Part shown: positions 1-9,583 of the stretch, piece after piece
Numbering within the stretch: the first letter of the stretch is position 1
How the letters are laid out: every line of letters begins with the position of its first letter
Assembly: GCA_000176735.1 (NCBI GenBank)
Contig: ADBE01000068.1
Location: 32,103-96,102 of the forward strand
DNA length: 64,000 bases
Source: Neisseria polysaccharea ATCC 43768
Lineage (GTDB): Bacteria > Pseudomonadota > Gammaproteobacteria > Burkholderiales > Neisseriaceae
Direction: 5' to 3'
Program-made: the position numbers and the translations under genes
Notes under the pieces: generated by a model
Seen by the model: the letters and a program-made list of their open reading frames with translations, nothing else
What the model was told of the DNA's origin: nothing
Databases searched by the model: none

Positions 1-204
1 TTGAGGCAGCGGGGCAACACGGAAATGATGATTTACCCGCTCAGGATGGTTTTATGCGAGCTGGTTTTGTCCTATGGCTTGAAAAAAGGTGATCTGGTAT
101 TTACCGGAACACCTTCAGGTGTAGGGAAAATCAGCGAGGGGGACAGATTGGAACTGGAATTGGACGGGCTTGCAGAAGCTTTTTTTACGGTAGCCCGAAA
201 ATAA
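1..204 (+). CDS. Fumarylacetoacetate hydrolase family protein, C-terminal end (cut by window)
   Basis: Only the last 67 residues are present; the gene begins left of the window. The C-terminal FAH fold signature is clear: GDLVFTGTPSGVGKI followed by a GD-rich strand (EGDRLELEL), matching the conserved TGTP-x-GVG motif of this superfamily. Members hydrolyse or decarboxylate acylpyruvates or related beta-diketo acids using a divalent metal. The substrate cannot be read from this piece because the metal ligands lie upstream. It ends a few bases before the converging ruvX stop. The family is confident; the exact reaction is not. Confidence 0.82.
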   Translation: MRQRGNTEMMIYPLRMVLCELVLSYGLKKGDLVFTGTPSGVGKISEGDRLELELDGLAEAFFTVARK

Positions 205-211
205 GGCAGAC

Positions 212-667
212 TTATTCGTTGCGTCCGTTGAAAAATTCTTCCGAACCACCTTCGAAGAAACTTTGCAGGATTGCCTGTGCGGCTACTTGGTCGAGAACGG
301 ATTTCCTTTTTTTGCCAAAAACTTGTGCTTCTGAAAGCAAGCCTTCCGCGTAGACGGACGAGAGGCGTTCGTCCACCCAATAGACAGGAAGCCCGAATCT
401 GCCGTGCAGCCTGCGTCCGAACTTGCGCGACAGGTGCGTCATTTCGTGTTCCGTGCCGTCGGTATGCACGGGCAGTCCGACGACAAAATAACGCGGCTGC
501 CATTCTTGAACCAGCTTGGCGATTGCCGCGAATTTTTCATCGTTGCTGCTGCCGGTAACGGTGGCCAGCGGATGGGACAGCCCCAATTCCGCATCGCCCT
601 GTGCCACGCCGATGCGCGCTTCGCCGAAGTCGAATGCCAGTGCCGTTCCTTTTGGAATTTTATGCAT
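212..667 (-). CDS. ruvX: YqgF/RuvX family Holliday-junction resolvase-like RNase
   Basis: 151 residues, the normal length for YqgF. The RNase H-like fold motifs are present: [13 protein letters not shown] near the N terminus (first acidic residue), [12 protein letters not shown] in the middle, and YWVDERLSS with the conserved DER. The family is essential in many bacteria and takes part in 16S rRNA 5'-end maturation; a resolvase activity was proposed from fold and from some homologues. The start overlaps the end of yqgE by 8 bases, so the two are translationally coupled in the creA-yqgE-ruvX cluster. Confidence 0.9.
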   Translation of the reverse strand: MHKIPKGTALAFDFGEARIGVAQGDAELGLSHPLATVTGSSNDEKFAAIAKLVQEWQPRYFVVGLPVHTDGTEHEMTHLSRKFGRRLHGRFGLPVYWVDERLSSVYAEGLLSEAQVFGKKRKSVLDQVAAQAILQSFFEGGSEEFFNGRNE

Positions 668-1208
668 GACCGGCTCCCGAAGACAGGGCGAGCGGGTCGA
701 TGCCGAGTTTGGCGAATGCGGCGGCGTAACGGTGTTCGTAGGGGATGTCGAACAGGATATGTTCGTCGGCGGGAACGGTCAGCCACGCATTGTCGGCAAG
801 TTCGCGTTCGAGCTGGCCTTTTCCCCAGCTTGAATAGCCGATACTGATTAATATTTTGTCAACCGCGCCTTCGCGTGAAATATTTTCAATCACGTCTCGG
901 GAAGAAGTCAGCGCGATATTGTCCGAAACGCCGATACTGCTTTGCCAGTTGCCGATCGGGGTATGCACGACATAACCTCGCTCGACTTGCACCGGGCCGC
1001 CCATCATCACGCTGTCGTGCTGCATTCGGAAAGGGATGTTTTTGCCGGTGGCGGAAAAAATCATGTCCATCGTAATCGGAGAGGGTTTGTTGATGGCGAT
1101 GCCGAGTGCGCCGTCTTCATCGTGTTTGCAGATATAGACGACCGATTGTGCAAAAAACGCGTCTTCCATATCGGGCATGGCGACGAGAAAGTGGTTGGAC
1201 AGGTTCAT
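660..1208 (-). CDS. yqgE: YqgE/AlgH family protein (DUF179)
   Basis: 182 residues with the family hallmarks: N-terminal [43 protein letters not shown], and [20 protein letters not shown]. The biochemical role of YqgE is unknown; it is commonly found next to ruvX, as here. It starts one base after the creA stop codon and overlaps ruvX by 8 bases, so the three genes look like one transcript. The insertion in creA upstream may therefore affect its expression. Confidence 0.92.
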   Translation of the reverse strand: MNLSNHFLVAMPDMEDAFFAQSVVYICKHDEDGALGIAINKPSPITMDMIFSATGKNIPFRMQHDSVMMGGPVQVERGYVVHTPIGNWQSSIGVSDNIALTSSRDVIENISREGAVDKILISIGYSSWGKGQLERELADNAWLTVPADEHILFDIPYEHRYAAAFAKLGIDPLALSSGAGHA

Positions 1209-1209
1209 A

Positions 1210-1556
1210 TCAGCGTTTGTCGGGATTTTCTATCGGGTTGGAAATAATGCAGGCGCCAGCAAGCATTTTGCCGGAAGTGCCCGCTTGAGGCATATTGGTT
1301 TGCAGGTTGCTGCCGAAACAGGAAACCGCGCTTAAGGAATTTTTCGGCGAGCCTTGGACGATTTTATCGCTGTAAACCAAATAAGCGAAAGTTTTACGTT
1401 TCGGATTATAATAACGGATAATCTGCCGACTCTTGAACGCGAAGCTCGTACCGTGCTTGAAAACTTCTTTCGGTTTGCGCACGGCGGTTTCATCAAAAGA
1501 AATCGAAGATGCCGTCTGAACGCACGAAACCGATGCGTCGGACGCGTCTTCTCCCG
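1210..1556 (-). pseudogene. creA: creA, 3' half, separated from its 5' half by an insertion
   Basis: Reading the minus strand from about 1556 gives EDASDASVSCVQTASSISF, continuing through FKHGTSFAFKSRQIIRYY and VYSDKIVQGSPKNSLSAVSC. This matches the second half of E. coli CreA (DTSDAAISC, FKKRTSLVFKSLQVVRFY, EGSPKNAISAVPV). The first half lies at 2490-2708, so about 0.93 kb of foreign DNA sits between codons that should be adjacent. No normal start codon opens this half; a GTG at 1482 could start a 90-residue fragment. An uptake sequence (1508-1519) is part of the native coding sequence (VQTASS). CreA is a small periplasmic or lipoprotein family of unknown function. Confidence 0.85.
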
Positions 1557-1765
1557 CCTGTCATGCTCCACTCATGCAGAAGCACGTTGCCGTCCCAGGC
1601 ATAGCGATGGCATGTGTCGTGCGTCTCTTTAAGGATACGCCTGCCCAAGGCATCGTACTCAAACCTTATGGTGGCACCTTCGGGTGTGCGTACGCTCCTG
1701 AGCATGCCGTTGCCGTACCACTCGTAGGCGGTATCTCCCTCCTGCCAGCCATAATGAGCCTGCAA
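1557..1765 (-). pseudogene. Rhs (YD-repeat) core fragment inserted in creA
   Basis: The minus strand encodes an Rhs-type core piece: EWYGNGMLRSVRTPEGATI, FEYDALGRRILKETHD and YAWDGNVLLHEW. The motif YDALGRR followed by Y-x-W-D-G-N-x-LLHEW is diagnostic of the end of the conserved Rhs core, just before the variable toxin tip. The fragment is open only back to a stop just upstream of 1765 and has no toxin tip: after HEWSM the sequence runs into creA. It is therefore a remnant, probably a leftover of an Rhs silent cassette that travelled with the immunity-like gene at 1826-2440. Confidence 0.8.
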
Positions 1766-1825
1766 TTACTTGTCATTGAGGGAACTAAGACATTGCGAGT
1801 ACTCTTGATTTTGCCGAAAAGGTCA

Positions 1826-2440
1826 TTATTCCGGTGGCAAAGCCCCAAAACAACTATTGTGACCATCAATTGCTTCTTTTAATACTGGCAATTTTTCATA
1901 TCCAATTCTTTTAATTCCTGATTTTTTTATTTGTTTTAAAATTTCGTCATTCACAATAATACCTGTTAAAGCGCTTGGAAAGAAAGTGAGATTTGGGATA
2001 GATTTATCCACAATATACCAACTATTTAATGGCAAAGGAAAATATAAAACGACTCCGCACTTTTCACATATACTACAAGTTGATTCTTTCCCTCCCCTTA
2101 TATAAATTCTAAATTTTGGAACAACTGAAATGTATTCTTTGGATACAGTTTTGTTTACATCATAAACCTTTCCTACAAAATATACATTCTCAATATTTTG
2201 AATGCCCAGTAATGAAACAATATCTTTATGTAACATTCCAATAAATGTACCTCTTGCGTAGGTAATTGGAGCAAAACTTTTTTTTATTTTTTCATTTAGA
2301 AAGACATCAATTGCTGTATGTTTAATGATATTTCCACAATCGCACATTATATTCTCTTGTTTCAATTGATCTATCCAACTGTCATCTCCTTCGGGAACAT
2401 TTTGTGTGGGGTCGCTAATTTGATAAAATATTTTTTCCAT
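1826..2440 (-). CDS. Orphan immunity-like protein, resembles double-CXXCG (Rhs-linked) family
   Basis: 204 residues, markedly AT-rich compared with the creA halves on both sides. No signal peptide or membrane segment is seen. Two cysteine clusters stand out: MCDCG near residue 33 and CSICEKCG in the middle, recalling the zinc-binding double-CXXCG immunity proteins found behind Rhs or related polymorphic toxins. The neighbouring Rhs core fragment supports a toxin-immunity origin. The first CXXCG is imperfect, so the family is a suggestion. It lies wholly within the insertion splitting creA, in the same orientation, and may be transcribed from the creA promoter. No cognate toxin gene is in the window. 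Confidence 0.5.
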   Translation of the reverse strand: MEKIFYQISDPTQNVPEGDDSWIDQLKQENIMCDCGNIIKHTAIDVFLNEKIKKSFAPITYARGTFIGMLHKDIVSLLGIQNIENVYFVGKVYDVNKTVSKEYISVVPKFRIYIRGGKESTCSICEKCGVVLYFPLPLNSWYIVDKSIPNLTFFPSALTGIIVNDEILKQIKKSGIKRIGYEKLPVLKEAIDGHNSCFGALPPE

Positions 2441-2489
2441 TATGGGTGTACTTTAAAATTTCCTTTATAGATATTTTGCCAAAATTTAC

Positions 2490-2708
2490 TTGTTCCAAAT
2501 TGACCGTTTCCTTCAAGCCGCCTTTTTTTGCATACGAAATATAACAGGCAACCCCTTGAACGTCGGGATCGTCGAATCCTTCCACTTCGATACGGTCGTT
2601 TTTTCCCAACATGTTGAAAACGGTGCTTGCTCGTCCGATTTTATCGGTTTCACCGCTGCCGCAGGCAGTCAGCAGGACGGCGGCAGACAGCAGTAGCAGT
2701 CTGTTCAT
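2490..2708 (-). pseudogene. creA: creA, 5' half, truncated by insertion
   Basis: The start at 2708 gives MNRLLLLSAAVLLTACGSG, a lipoprotein signal peptide with lipobox LTAC. It is followed by VFNMLGKNDRIEVEGFDDPD and VACYISYAKKGGLKE, which align with E. coli CreA ([35 protein letters not shown]). After ETVNLE the similarity stops; the frame continues into foreign AT-rich sequence for about 25 codons and ends at 2415. The remaining CreA sequence resumes at 1556. A purine-rich Shine-Dalgarno (GGAAAT) lies just upstream of the ATG. Confidence 0.86.
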
Positions 2709-2942
2709 CAAAATTTCCTTATCGGTTGAATCCCCGTTTTCCGTGAAGGCGGCAGAGCTTGCTTTGTTTGGAGGGGCGCACGCTCCCAAATCGGGCAACA
2801 TACGGTATGCGGCTTAATGTGCTACCCTGTGTGTCGGAACACAATATCTGTTGCAGCATTGAAAATATGCCGCACAATATAAGGCTGTTTGAGCCGATTG
2901 CAAGTATCCGCGCAAAGAAGGTGCAAGATTGGGCAAACGGCA

Positions 2943-2971
2943 TTTTCAGACGGCATAACTGACAGTATAAT
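2943..2971 (+). promoter_or_regulatory. Probable sigma70 promoter for the EnvC-like gene
   Basis: A perfect -10 TATAAT (2966-2971) lies 17 bases after TTTTCA (2943-2948), a 4-of-6 match to the -35 consensus. It is about 60 bases upstream of the ATG at 3035. The -35 overlaps an uptake sequence (2945-2956). Confidence 0.4.
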
Positions 2972-3034
2972 CCAAACGTCCGGCTGCTTTCGTGCAGCCT
3001 TCAGTATTATCCAACTTTTTCCGAAGGTCGAACC

Positions 3035-4830
3035 ATGCGCTATAAACCCCTTCTGCTTGCCCTGATGCTCGTTTTTTCCACGCCCGCTGTTGCCGCCCAC
3101 GACGCGGCACACAACCGTTCCGCCGAAGTGAAAAAACAGGCGAAGAACAAAAAAGAACAGCCCGAAGCGGCGGAAGGCAAAAAAGAAAAAGGCAAAAATG
3201 CCGCAGTGAAAGATAAAAAAACAGGCAGCAAAGAGGAGGCAAAAGAGGGCAAAGAGTCCAAAAAAACCGCCAAAAACCGTAAAGAAGCAGAGAAGGAGGC
3301 AACATCCAAGCAGTCTGCGCGCAAAGGACGCGAAGAGGATAAGGAATCGAAGGCGGAACACAAAAAGGCATATGGCAAGCCTGTGTCCGAATCCAAAGAA
3401 AAAAACGCAAAAACACAGCCTGAAAACAAACAAGGCAAAAAAGAGGCAAAAGGACAGGACAATCCGCGTAAGGGCGGCAAGTCGGACAAAGACACTGTTT
3501 CTGCAAATAAAAAAGTCCGTTCCGACAAGGACGGAAAAGCAGTGAAACAGGACAAAAAACACACGGAAGAGAAAAATGCCAAAACCGATTCCGACGAATT
3601 GAAGGCCGCCGTTGCCGCTGCCACCAATGATGTCGAAAACAAAAAATCCCTGCTCAAACAAAGCGAAGGAATGCTGCTTCATGTCAGCAATTCCCTCAAA
3701 CAGCTTCAGGAAGAGCGTATCCGCCAAGAGCGTATCCGTCAGGCGCGCGGCAACCTTGCTTCTGTCAACCGCAAACAGCGCGAGGCTTGGGACAAGTTCC
3801 AAAAACTCAATACCGAGCTGAACCGTTTGAAAACGGAAGTTGCCGGTACGAAAGCGCAGATTTCCCGTTTCGTATCGGGGAACTATAAAAACAGCCAGCC
3901 GAATGCGGTTGCCCTGTTCCTGAAAAACGCCGAACCGGGTCAGAAAAACCGCTTTTTGCGTTATACGCGTTATGTAAACGCTTCCAATCGGGAAGTCGTC
4001 AAGGATTTGGAAAAACAGCAGAAGGCTTTGGCGGTACAAGAGCAGAAAATCAACAATGAGCTTGCCCGTTTGAAGAAAATTCAGGCAAACGTCCAATCAC
4101 TCCTGAAAAAACAGGGTGTAACCGATGCTGCGGAACAGACTGAGAGCCGCAGGCAAAACGCCAAAATCGCCAAAGATGCTCAAAAAATGGTGGAGCAGAA
4201 AGAAAACGAGCAGCAGCTGAATAATCTTTTGAGCAACTTGGAAAAGAAAAAAGCTGCTAACCGTATTCAAGACGCCGAAGCAAAAAGAAAACTGGCGGAA
4301 GCCAGACTGGCGGCAGCTGAAAAGGCCAGAAAAGAAAAGAAGCGGTACAGCAGAAGACTGAAGCGCGGCGTGCGGCAATGTCTAATCTGACTGCCGAAGA
4401 TAAGAACATCCAAGCACCTGCAGTCATGGGTATCGGCAGTGCCAACGGTTTCGGCCGTATGCAGGGGCGATTGAAAAAACCGGTTGCCGGCGTGCCGACG
4501 GGGCTGTTCGGGAAAAACCGCAACGGCGGCGATGTTTGGAAAGGCGTGTTCTATTCCACTGCACCGGCAACGGTTGAAAGCATTGCGGCAGGAACAGTAA
4601 GCTATGCGGACGAGTTGGACGGCTACGGCAAAGTGGTCGTAGTCGATCACGGCGAGAACTACATCAGCATTTATGCCGGTTTGAGCGAAATTTCCGTCAG
4701 CAAGGGTTATACGGTCGCGGCAGGAAGCAAAATCGGGACGAGCGGATTGTTGCCGGACGGAGAAGAGGGGCTTTACCTGCAAATACGTTATGAAGGGCAG
4801 GTATTGAACCCTTCGAGCTGGATACGTTGA
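3035..4830 (+). pseudogene. EnvC-like murein hydrolase activator (degenerate LytM/M23), frameshifted
   Basis: The first frame (3035-4390) has a signal peptide (about residues 1-21), a very Lys/Glu-rich region to about residue 185, then a long coiled coil. A LytM/M23 domain follows in another frame (4378-4830). The frames join if one A is added to the run at 4333-4338 (AGAAAAGAAAAGAAGCG), restoring 598 residues. The LytM part has YGKVVVVDHGENYISIYAG and LYLQIRYEGQVLNPSSW, close to E. coli EnvC, and lacks the usual LHFEIR histidine, so it would be a non-catalytic activator of division amidases rather than an endopeptidase. A one-base sequencing error would make it intact. ctpA follows in the same direction. 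Confidence 0.8.
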
Positions 4831-4956
4831 TTGGATCGCCGAAACGGTAGGCTTTATGCGAATCGTGTCGATATGGTGCGCTGTTCCGTGAAGTCTGCCG
4901 TTTGCCGTACCTGTGTTTTCCGGTTTTTGGAAATCAAGAGAGAAAGTTAAAGAAGA

Positions 4957-6428
4957 ATGTCGAAACCTGTTTTTAAGAAAATCGCACTTTATACTCTGGG
5001 CGCAATCAGCGGCGTGGCCGTCAGTCTGGCGGTGCAGGGTTTTGCCGCCGATAAGGACGGGCGGGATAACGAAGTCCTGCCGGTCCAATCCATCCGCACG
5101 ATGGCGGAGGTTTACGGTCAGATTAAGGCAAACTACTATCAGGACAAACCCGATGCCGATTTGTTTGAAGGTGCGATGAAGGGTATGGTGGCCGGTTTGG
5201 ATCCGCATTCCGAATATATGGATAAAAAAGGTTATGCGGAAATGAAGGAATCGACCAGCGGCGAATTTGGCGGCTTGGGGATGGAAATCGGGCAGGAAGA
5301 CGGTTTTGTCAAAGTGGTTTCGCCGATTGAGGATACGCCTGCGGAACGGGCAGGGGTGAAAAGCGGCGACTTCATTGTGAAAATCGATAATGTTTCGACG
5401 CGGGGGATGACGGTCAGCGAAGCGGTGAAGAAAATGCGGGGCAAGCCGGGTACGAAGATTACTTTGACGCTGTCGCGTAAAAATGCCGACAAGCCGATAG
5501 TCGTCAACCTGACGCGTGCCATCATTAAAGTGAAAAGCGTCCGCCATCACCTGATCGAACCCGATTACGGCTATATCCGCGTGTCGCAGTTCCAAGAGAA
5601 GACGGTCGAAAGCGTCAATACCGCCGCAAAAGAGCTGGTAAAGGAAAATAAAGGAAAACCGCTCAAAGGGCTGGTGTTGGATTTGCGCGACGACCCCGGC
5701 GGGCTTTTGACCGGCGCGGTCGGCGTGTCGGCGGCATTTCTGCCGTCTGAATCGGTCGTCGTCAGCACCAAGGGACGCGACGGCAAAGACGGCATGGTAC
5801 TGAAAGCCGTTCCTGAAGATTATGTGTACGGTATGGGCGGCGATCCTTTGGCGGGCATTCCTGTCGAGTTGAAAACGATTCCGATGACGGTATTGGTCAA
5901 TTCCGGTTCGGCTTCCGCGTCGGAAATTGTCGCAGGTGCATTGCAGGATCACAAACGCGCGGTCATCGTCGGTACGCAGAGCTTCGGCAAAGGTTCGGTT
6001 CAGACTTTGATTCCCTTGTCCAACGGCAGCGCGGTCAAGCTGACAACGGCGCTGTATTATACGCCGAACGACCGCTCCATTCAGGCGCAGGGGATTGTTC
6101 CCGATGTCGAGGTGAAGGATAAGGAACGCACTTTTGAAAGCCGCGAGGCGGATTTGGTCGGACACATCGGTAATCCTTTGGGCGGCGAGGATGTGAACAG
6201 TGAAACCCTTGCTGTGCCGCTTGAAAAAGATGCGGATAAGCTCGCTGCAAAAGAAAAGGTAAAAGAAAAGGACGAGGATTTGTCTTCAAGGCGGATTCCC
6301 AACCTGCCAAAGACGAGCAGTTGCGTAAGGCTTTGGATTTAGTCAAGTCGCCAGAACAGTGGCAGAAGTCTTTGGGGCTGGCGGCGAAAAAGCCGGTTTC
6401 AAATAAAGATAAGAAAGATAAGAAGTAG
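4957..6428 (+). pseudogene. ctpA: S41 carboxy-terminal processing protease CtpA, frameshifted near the 3' end
   Basis: Codes for an N-terminal signal or anchor (residues 1-30), a PDZ domain (GLGMEIGQEDGFVKVVSPIE onward) and an S41 catalytic domain with the serine in NSGSASASEI and the lysine in SFGKGSVQT. The open frame ends early at 6342 with an unrelated tail. Adding one T at the TTT run 6279-6281 restores a tail (VFKADSQPAKDEQLRKALDL, then KSPEQWQKSLGLAAKK) to a stop at 6426-6428, giving 490 residues, normal for the family. The break lies after all catalytic motifs, so the truncated form may still be active. CtpA enzymes degrade or trim periplasmic proteins, including murein hydrolases and their partners. 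Confidence 0.85.
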
Positions 6429-6437
6429 GTTTTGACG

Positions 6438-6466
6438 ATGCCGTCTGAAAGGGTTTCAGACGGCAT
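6438..6466. terminator. Inverted uptake-sequence pair, terminator after ctpA
   Basis: ATGCCGTCTGAA and its complement face each other with a 5-base loop, followed by TATTAT. It sits 10 bases after the restored ctpA stop. Confidence 0.7.
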
Positions 6467-6488
6467 ATTATGTTTGAAAGGACAGGTT

Positions 6489-7310
6489 ATGAGCGATTTT
6501 TTACCAGAATTCGAACCGTTTGCAGAGAAAATTGCAGCCACGGCAAAACCCGTCGTGCGTTTTTCTTTGAAGAAAGAGACAGTAGAACTGTGGGACAGCA
6601 AGGTCGGTGGCAGACCTTATCTGCCGGAGGGTATGGAATATCCTCAAAATGCCCAAGGACAACCGCTTTCCCTGCTGGCGCAAATCAACTTTGCCCAAAT
6701 GCCGCATCTGCCGGACTATCCGACCGAAGGCATCGTCCAGTTCTTTGTCGACGGTTACGACGATTTGTCGGGCATGGATTTCGACGACTTGCGCGTCCAA
6801 AAGGGATTCCGTGTTTTGTACCATCGCGAAGTGCGGCAGGAAGGTTTGCGTTCGGATGTTCCGGCATATTCCGATTTTGGGGATTTCGGAGTCGGTCTGC
6901 CGTTTGATGCAGAGGAAGAATTCCGCATGGTTTTTTCCGAACCGGAGACGCAATATCTGTCTTTCGACGATTACCGTTTCGATCGGACTTTTCCGGAAAT
7001 GCGCAAGCTGATTCTCGAAAGGGTTACGGATACGGGTAACAACGATTGGCGGCTTTACGAGAACTATCGGGAAGCCTCCAATCAGGCGGGACACTGTATC
7101 GGCGGTTATCCCTGCTTTGCCCAATACGATCCGCGCGACGGCAGTTTGGAAGGCTATGAACTGCTGTTCCAATTGGAAAGCCAATATGATGAGAACGAAG
7201 GAATAGACATCATGTGGGGCGATATGGGTGTCGGCAATTTCTTTATCGCGCCCGAAGATTTGGAAAAATGCGATTTTTCCAAAACGGCATTCACTTGGGA
7301 TTGCGGTTGA
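6489..7310 (+). CDS. DUF1963 family protein (YwqG-like)
   Basis: 273 residues from the ATG at 6489, which has AAAGGACAGG upstream. The family pattern is visible: SKVGGRPYLPEGMEYP, then QPLSLLAQINFAQMPHLPDY, GIVQFFVDGYDD, and a C-terminal IMWGDMGVGNFFIAPEDLEK with HCIGGYPCFAQYDPR before it. DUF1963 proteins are soluble, have no assigned biochemical role, and are sometimes found near polymorphic toxin or SUKH-like genes. An upstream in-frame ATG at 6432 overlaps the uptake-sequence terminator and is unlikely. The family is confident, the function unknown. Confidence 0.85.
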   Translation: MSDFLPEFEPFAEKIAATAKPVVRFSLKKETVELWDSKVGGRPYLPEGMEYPQNAQGQPLSLLAQINFAQMPHLPDYPTEGIVQFFVDGYDDLSGMDFDDLRVQKGFRVLYHREVRQEGLRSDVPAYSDFGDFGVGLPFDAEEEFRMVFSEPETQYLSFDDYRFDRTFPEMRKLILERVTDTGNNDWRLYENYREASNQAGHCIGGYPCFAQYDPRDGSLEGYELLFQLESQYDENEGIDIMWGDMGVGNFFIAPEDLEKCDFSKTAFTWDCG

Positions 7311-7311
7311 G

Positions 7312-7360
7312 TTCAGACGGCATACGGTCGGGAATGTCTTTTATTTCAGGCCGTCTGAAA
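7312..7360. terminator. Facing uptake sequences between DUF1963 gene and uvrB
   Basis: TTCAGACGGCAT at 7312-7323 faces AGGCCGTCTGAA at 7349-7360 (the AG-DUS form). The loop is about 25 bases, so termination is less certain than at tighter pairs. Confidence 0.4.
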
Positions 7361-7419
7361 GACGTTTCTGACCAATCCCTACTACACGCTTTGTCCGCAA
7401 ACGCATCACAGGCAAGATT

Positions 7420-9447
7420 ATGGAAGTTATCAAATATCCCGATTCCCCCTTCAAACTTCACCAGCCCTTCCCGCCCGCCGGCGACCAGCCCACCGCCATT
7501 GCCGGCCTGCTCGAAGGGCTTTCAGACGGCCTTGCCTACCAAACCCTGCTCGGCGTAACCGGTTCGGGTAAAACCTACACCATGGCGAACGTCATCGCCC
7601 AAAGCGGCCGACCCGCCATCATCATGGCGCACAACAAAACCCTTGCCGCCCAGCTCTATGCCGAAATGCGCGAGTTTTTCCCCGAAAACGCGGTGGAATA
7701 TTTCGTCTCCTACTACGACTATTACCAGCCCGAAGCCTATGTGCCCAGCCGCGATTTGTTCATCGAAAAAGACAGCGCGATTAACGAACACATCGAGCAA
7801 ATGCGTCTTTCCGCCACCAAAAACCTGATGACGCGCGACGATGTAATTATCGTCGCCACCGTGTCCGCCATTTACGGTATCGGCGACCCGACCGAGTATC
7901 AACAAATGGTGTTGTCCGTCAAAGAAGGCGACACCATAGCCCAGCGCGACATCATCGCCACGCTCGTTTCCATGCAGTACGAACGCGGTGATTTGGACTT
8001 CAAACGCGGCAGCTTCCGCGTGCGTGGCGACGTGATTGACGTGTACCCCGCCGAAAGCTCCGAAAACGCCTTGCGCATCAGCCTGTTTGACGACGAAATC
8101 GACCGCCTCGATATGTTCGACCCACTTTCAGGCAGCCTGCACCAGCGCGTCGGCCGCTACACCGTCTTCCCGTCCAGCCACTATGTTACCCCGCGCGACA
8201 CCGTATTGCGTGCCTGCGAGTCCATCAAAGAAGAATTGCGCGAACGCATTGATTTCTTTACCAAAGAAAACCGCCCCGTCGAACAACAACGCATCGAACA
8301 GCGCACCCGCTTCGACCTCGAAATGCTCTACGAAATGGGCTTCTGCAAAGGCATTGAAAACTACTCCCGCCACTTCTCCGGCAAAAAAGAAGGCGAACCG
8401 CCGCCCACGCTGATGGACTACCTGCCCGACAACGCCATCATGTTCATCGACGAAAGCCACGTTACCGTTACCCAAATCGGCGGCATGTACAAAGGCGACG
8501 CATCGCGCAAGCAAAACCTCGTGGACTACGGCTTCCGCCTCCCTTCCGCCCGCGACAACCGCCCGCTCAAATTCCACGAATTTGAAAAAGTCATGCCGCA
8601 AACTGTCTTCGTTTCCGCCACTCCAGCCAAATACGAAGAAGAATACGCCGGACAAGTGGTCGAACAAGTCGTCCGTCCCACAGGGCTGGTTGATCCCCAA
8701 ATCATCATCCGCCCCGTCGCCACACAAGTCGACGACTTAATGAGCGAAATCAACGACCGTATCCAAAAAGGCGAACGCGTCCTCGTTACCACCCTTACCA
8801 AACGCATGGCAGAGCAACTCACCGACTATTACAGCGAACTCGGCATCAAAGTGCGCTACCTGCACAGCGACATCGACACCGTAGAGCGCGTTGAAATTAT
8901 TAGAGATTTACGGCTCGGCCTGTTTGACGTACTCGTCGGCATCAACCTCTTGCGCGAAGGCCTCGACATCCCCGAAGTCTCCCTCGTCGCCATCCTCGAC
9001 GCCGACAAAGAAGGCTTCCTGCGCTCCCACCGCAGCCTGATTCAAACCATAGGCCGCGCCGCGCGCAACGTGAACGGCGTCGCCATCCTGTACGCCGACA
9101 AAATCACCGATTCCATGAAAGCCGCCATCGACGAAACCGAACGCCGCCGCGAAAAACAGATTAAATTCAACGAAGAACACGGCATCGTGCCGCAGCAGAT
9201 TAAAAAACAGGTCAAAGACATCATCGACGGCGTGTACCACGAAGAAGACGGCGGCAAAAGCCGTCTGAAAGGCAAAAACAAGGTTAAAGTCGGCGAAATC
9301 CACAATGAAGAAGATGCGATTAAAGAAATCGCCAAACTGGAAAAAGCCATGCAGCAGGCGGCTCGGGATTTGCAGTTTGAAGAAGCGGCGGTTATTCGTG
9401 ATAGAATACGGAGTATTAAGGAAAGCCTGTTGTTTGGGGCGGAGTAG
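7420..9447 (+). CDS. uvrB: Excinuclease ABC subunit B
   Basis: 675 residues, full length for UvrB. Helicase-like motifs are present: Walker [14 protein letters not shown] near residue 45, the beta-hairpin region [24 protein letters not shown]-like MFIDESHVT, motif [27 protein letters not shown], and the C-terminal UVR domain ([20 protein letters not shown]) that contacts UvrC. UvrB verifies DNA damage loaded by UvrA and recruits UvrC, whose gene is also in this window (16598-18451). Immediately downstream the base composition changes abruptly to AT-rich island DNA, so uvrB marks the left border of that insertion site. Confidence 0.98.
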   Translation: MEVIKYPDSPFKLHQPFPPAGDQPTAIAGLLEGLSDGLAYQTLLGVTGSGKTYTMANVIAQSGRPAIIMAHNKTLAAQLYAEMREFFPENAVEYFVSYYDYYQPEAYVPSRDLFIEKDSAINEHIEQMRLSATKNLMTRDDVIIVATVSAIYGIGDPTEYQQMVLSVKEGDTIAQRDIIATLVSMQYERGDLDFKRGSFRVRGDVIDVYPAESSENALRISLFDDEIDRLDMFDPLSGSLHQRVGRYTVFPSSHYVTPRDTVLRACESIKEELRERIDFFTKENRPVEQQRIEQRTRFDLEMLYEMGFCKGIENYSRHFSGKKEGEPPPTLMDYLPDNAIMFIDESHVTVTQIGGMYKGDASRKQNLVDYGFRLPSARDNRPLKFHEFEKVMPQTVFVSATPAKYEEEYAGQVVEQVVRPTGLVDPQIIIRPVATQVDDLMSEINDRIQKGERVLVTTLTKRMAEQLTDYYSELGIKVRYLHSDIDTVERVEIIRDLRLGLFDVLVGINLLREGLDIPEVSLVAILDADKEGFLRSHRSLIQTIGRAARNVNGVAILYADKITDSMKAAIDETERRREKQIKFNEEHGIVPQQIKKQVKDIIDGVYHEEDGGKSRLKGKNKVKVGEIHNEEDAIKEIAKLEKAMQQAARDLQFEEAAVIRDRIRSIKESLLFGAE

Positions 9448-9583
9448 AAATTAAAAATTTTAAATTGCTTCGGGATAAGTTAATCCCACTAGAAACAACA
9501 TGGGTTTACATCAATTTAATCCATTTAAACCTTGAATAAAGTATTAAATATTTGTTATTTTTAAGTAAGATTAAGAGGGTTTT

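Noticed and set aside
2822..4096. Minus-strand frame rich in Phe and Leu that looks like a membrane protein
   Set aside because: It is the complement of a Lys/Glu-rich coding region (AAA/GAA codons become TTT/TTC); not a real membrane protein.
4267..6165. 632-codon minus-strand frame opposite ctpA
   Set aside because: Antisense of the EnvC-like and ctpA genes, whose motifs are clear on the plus strand.
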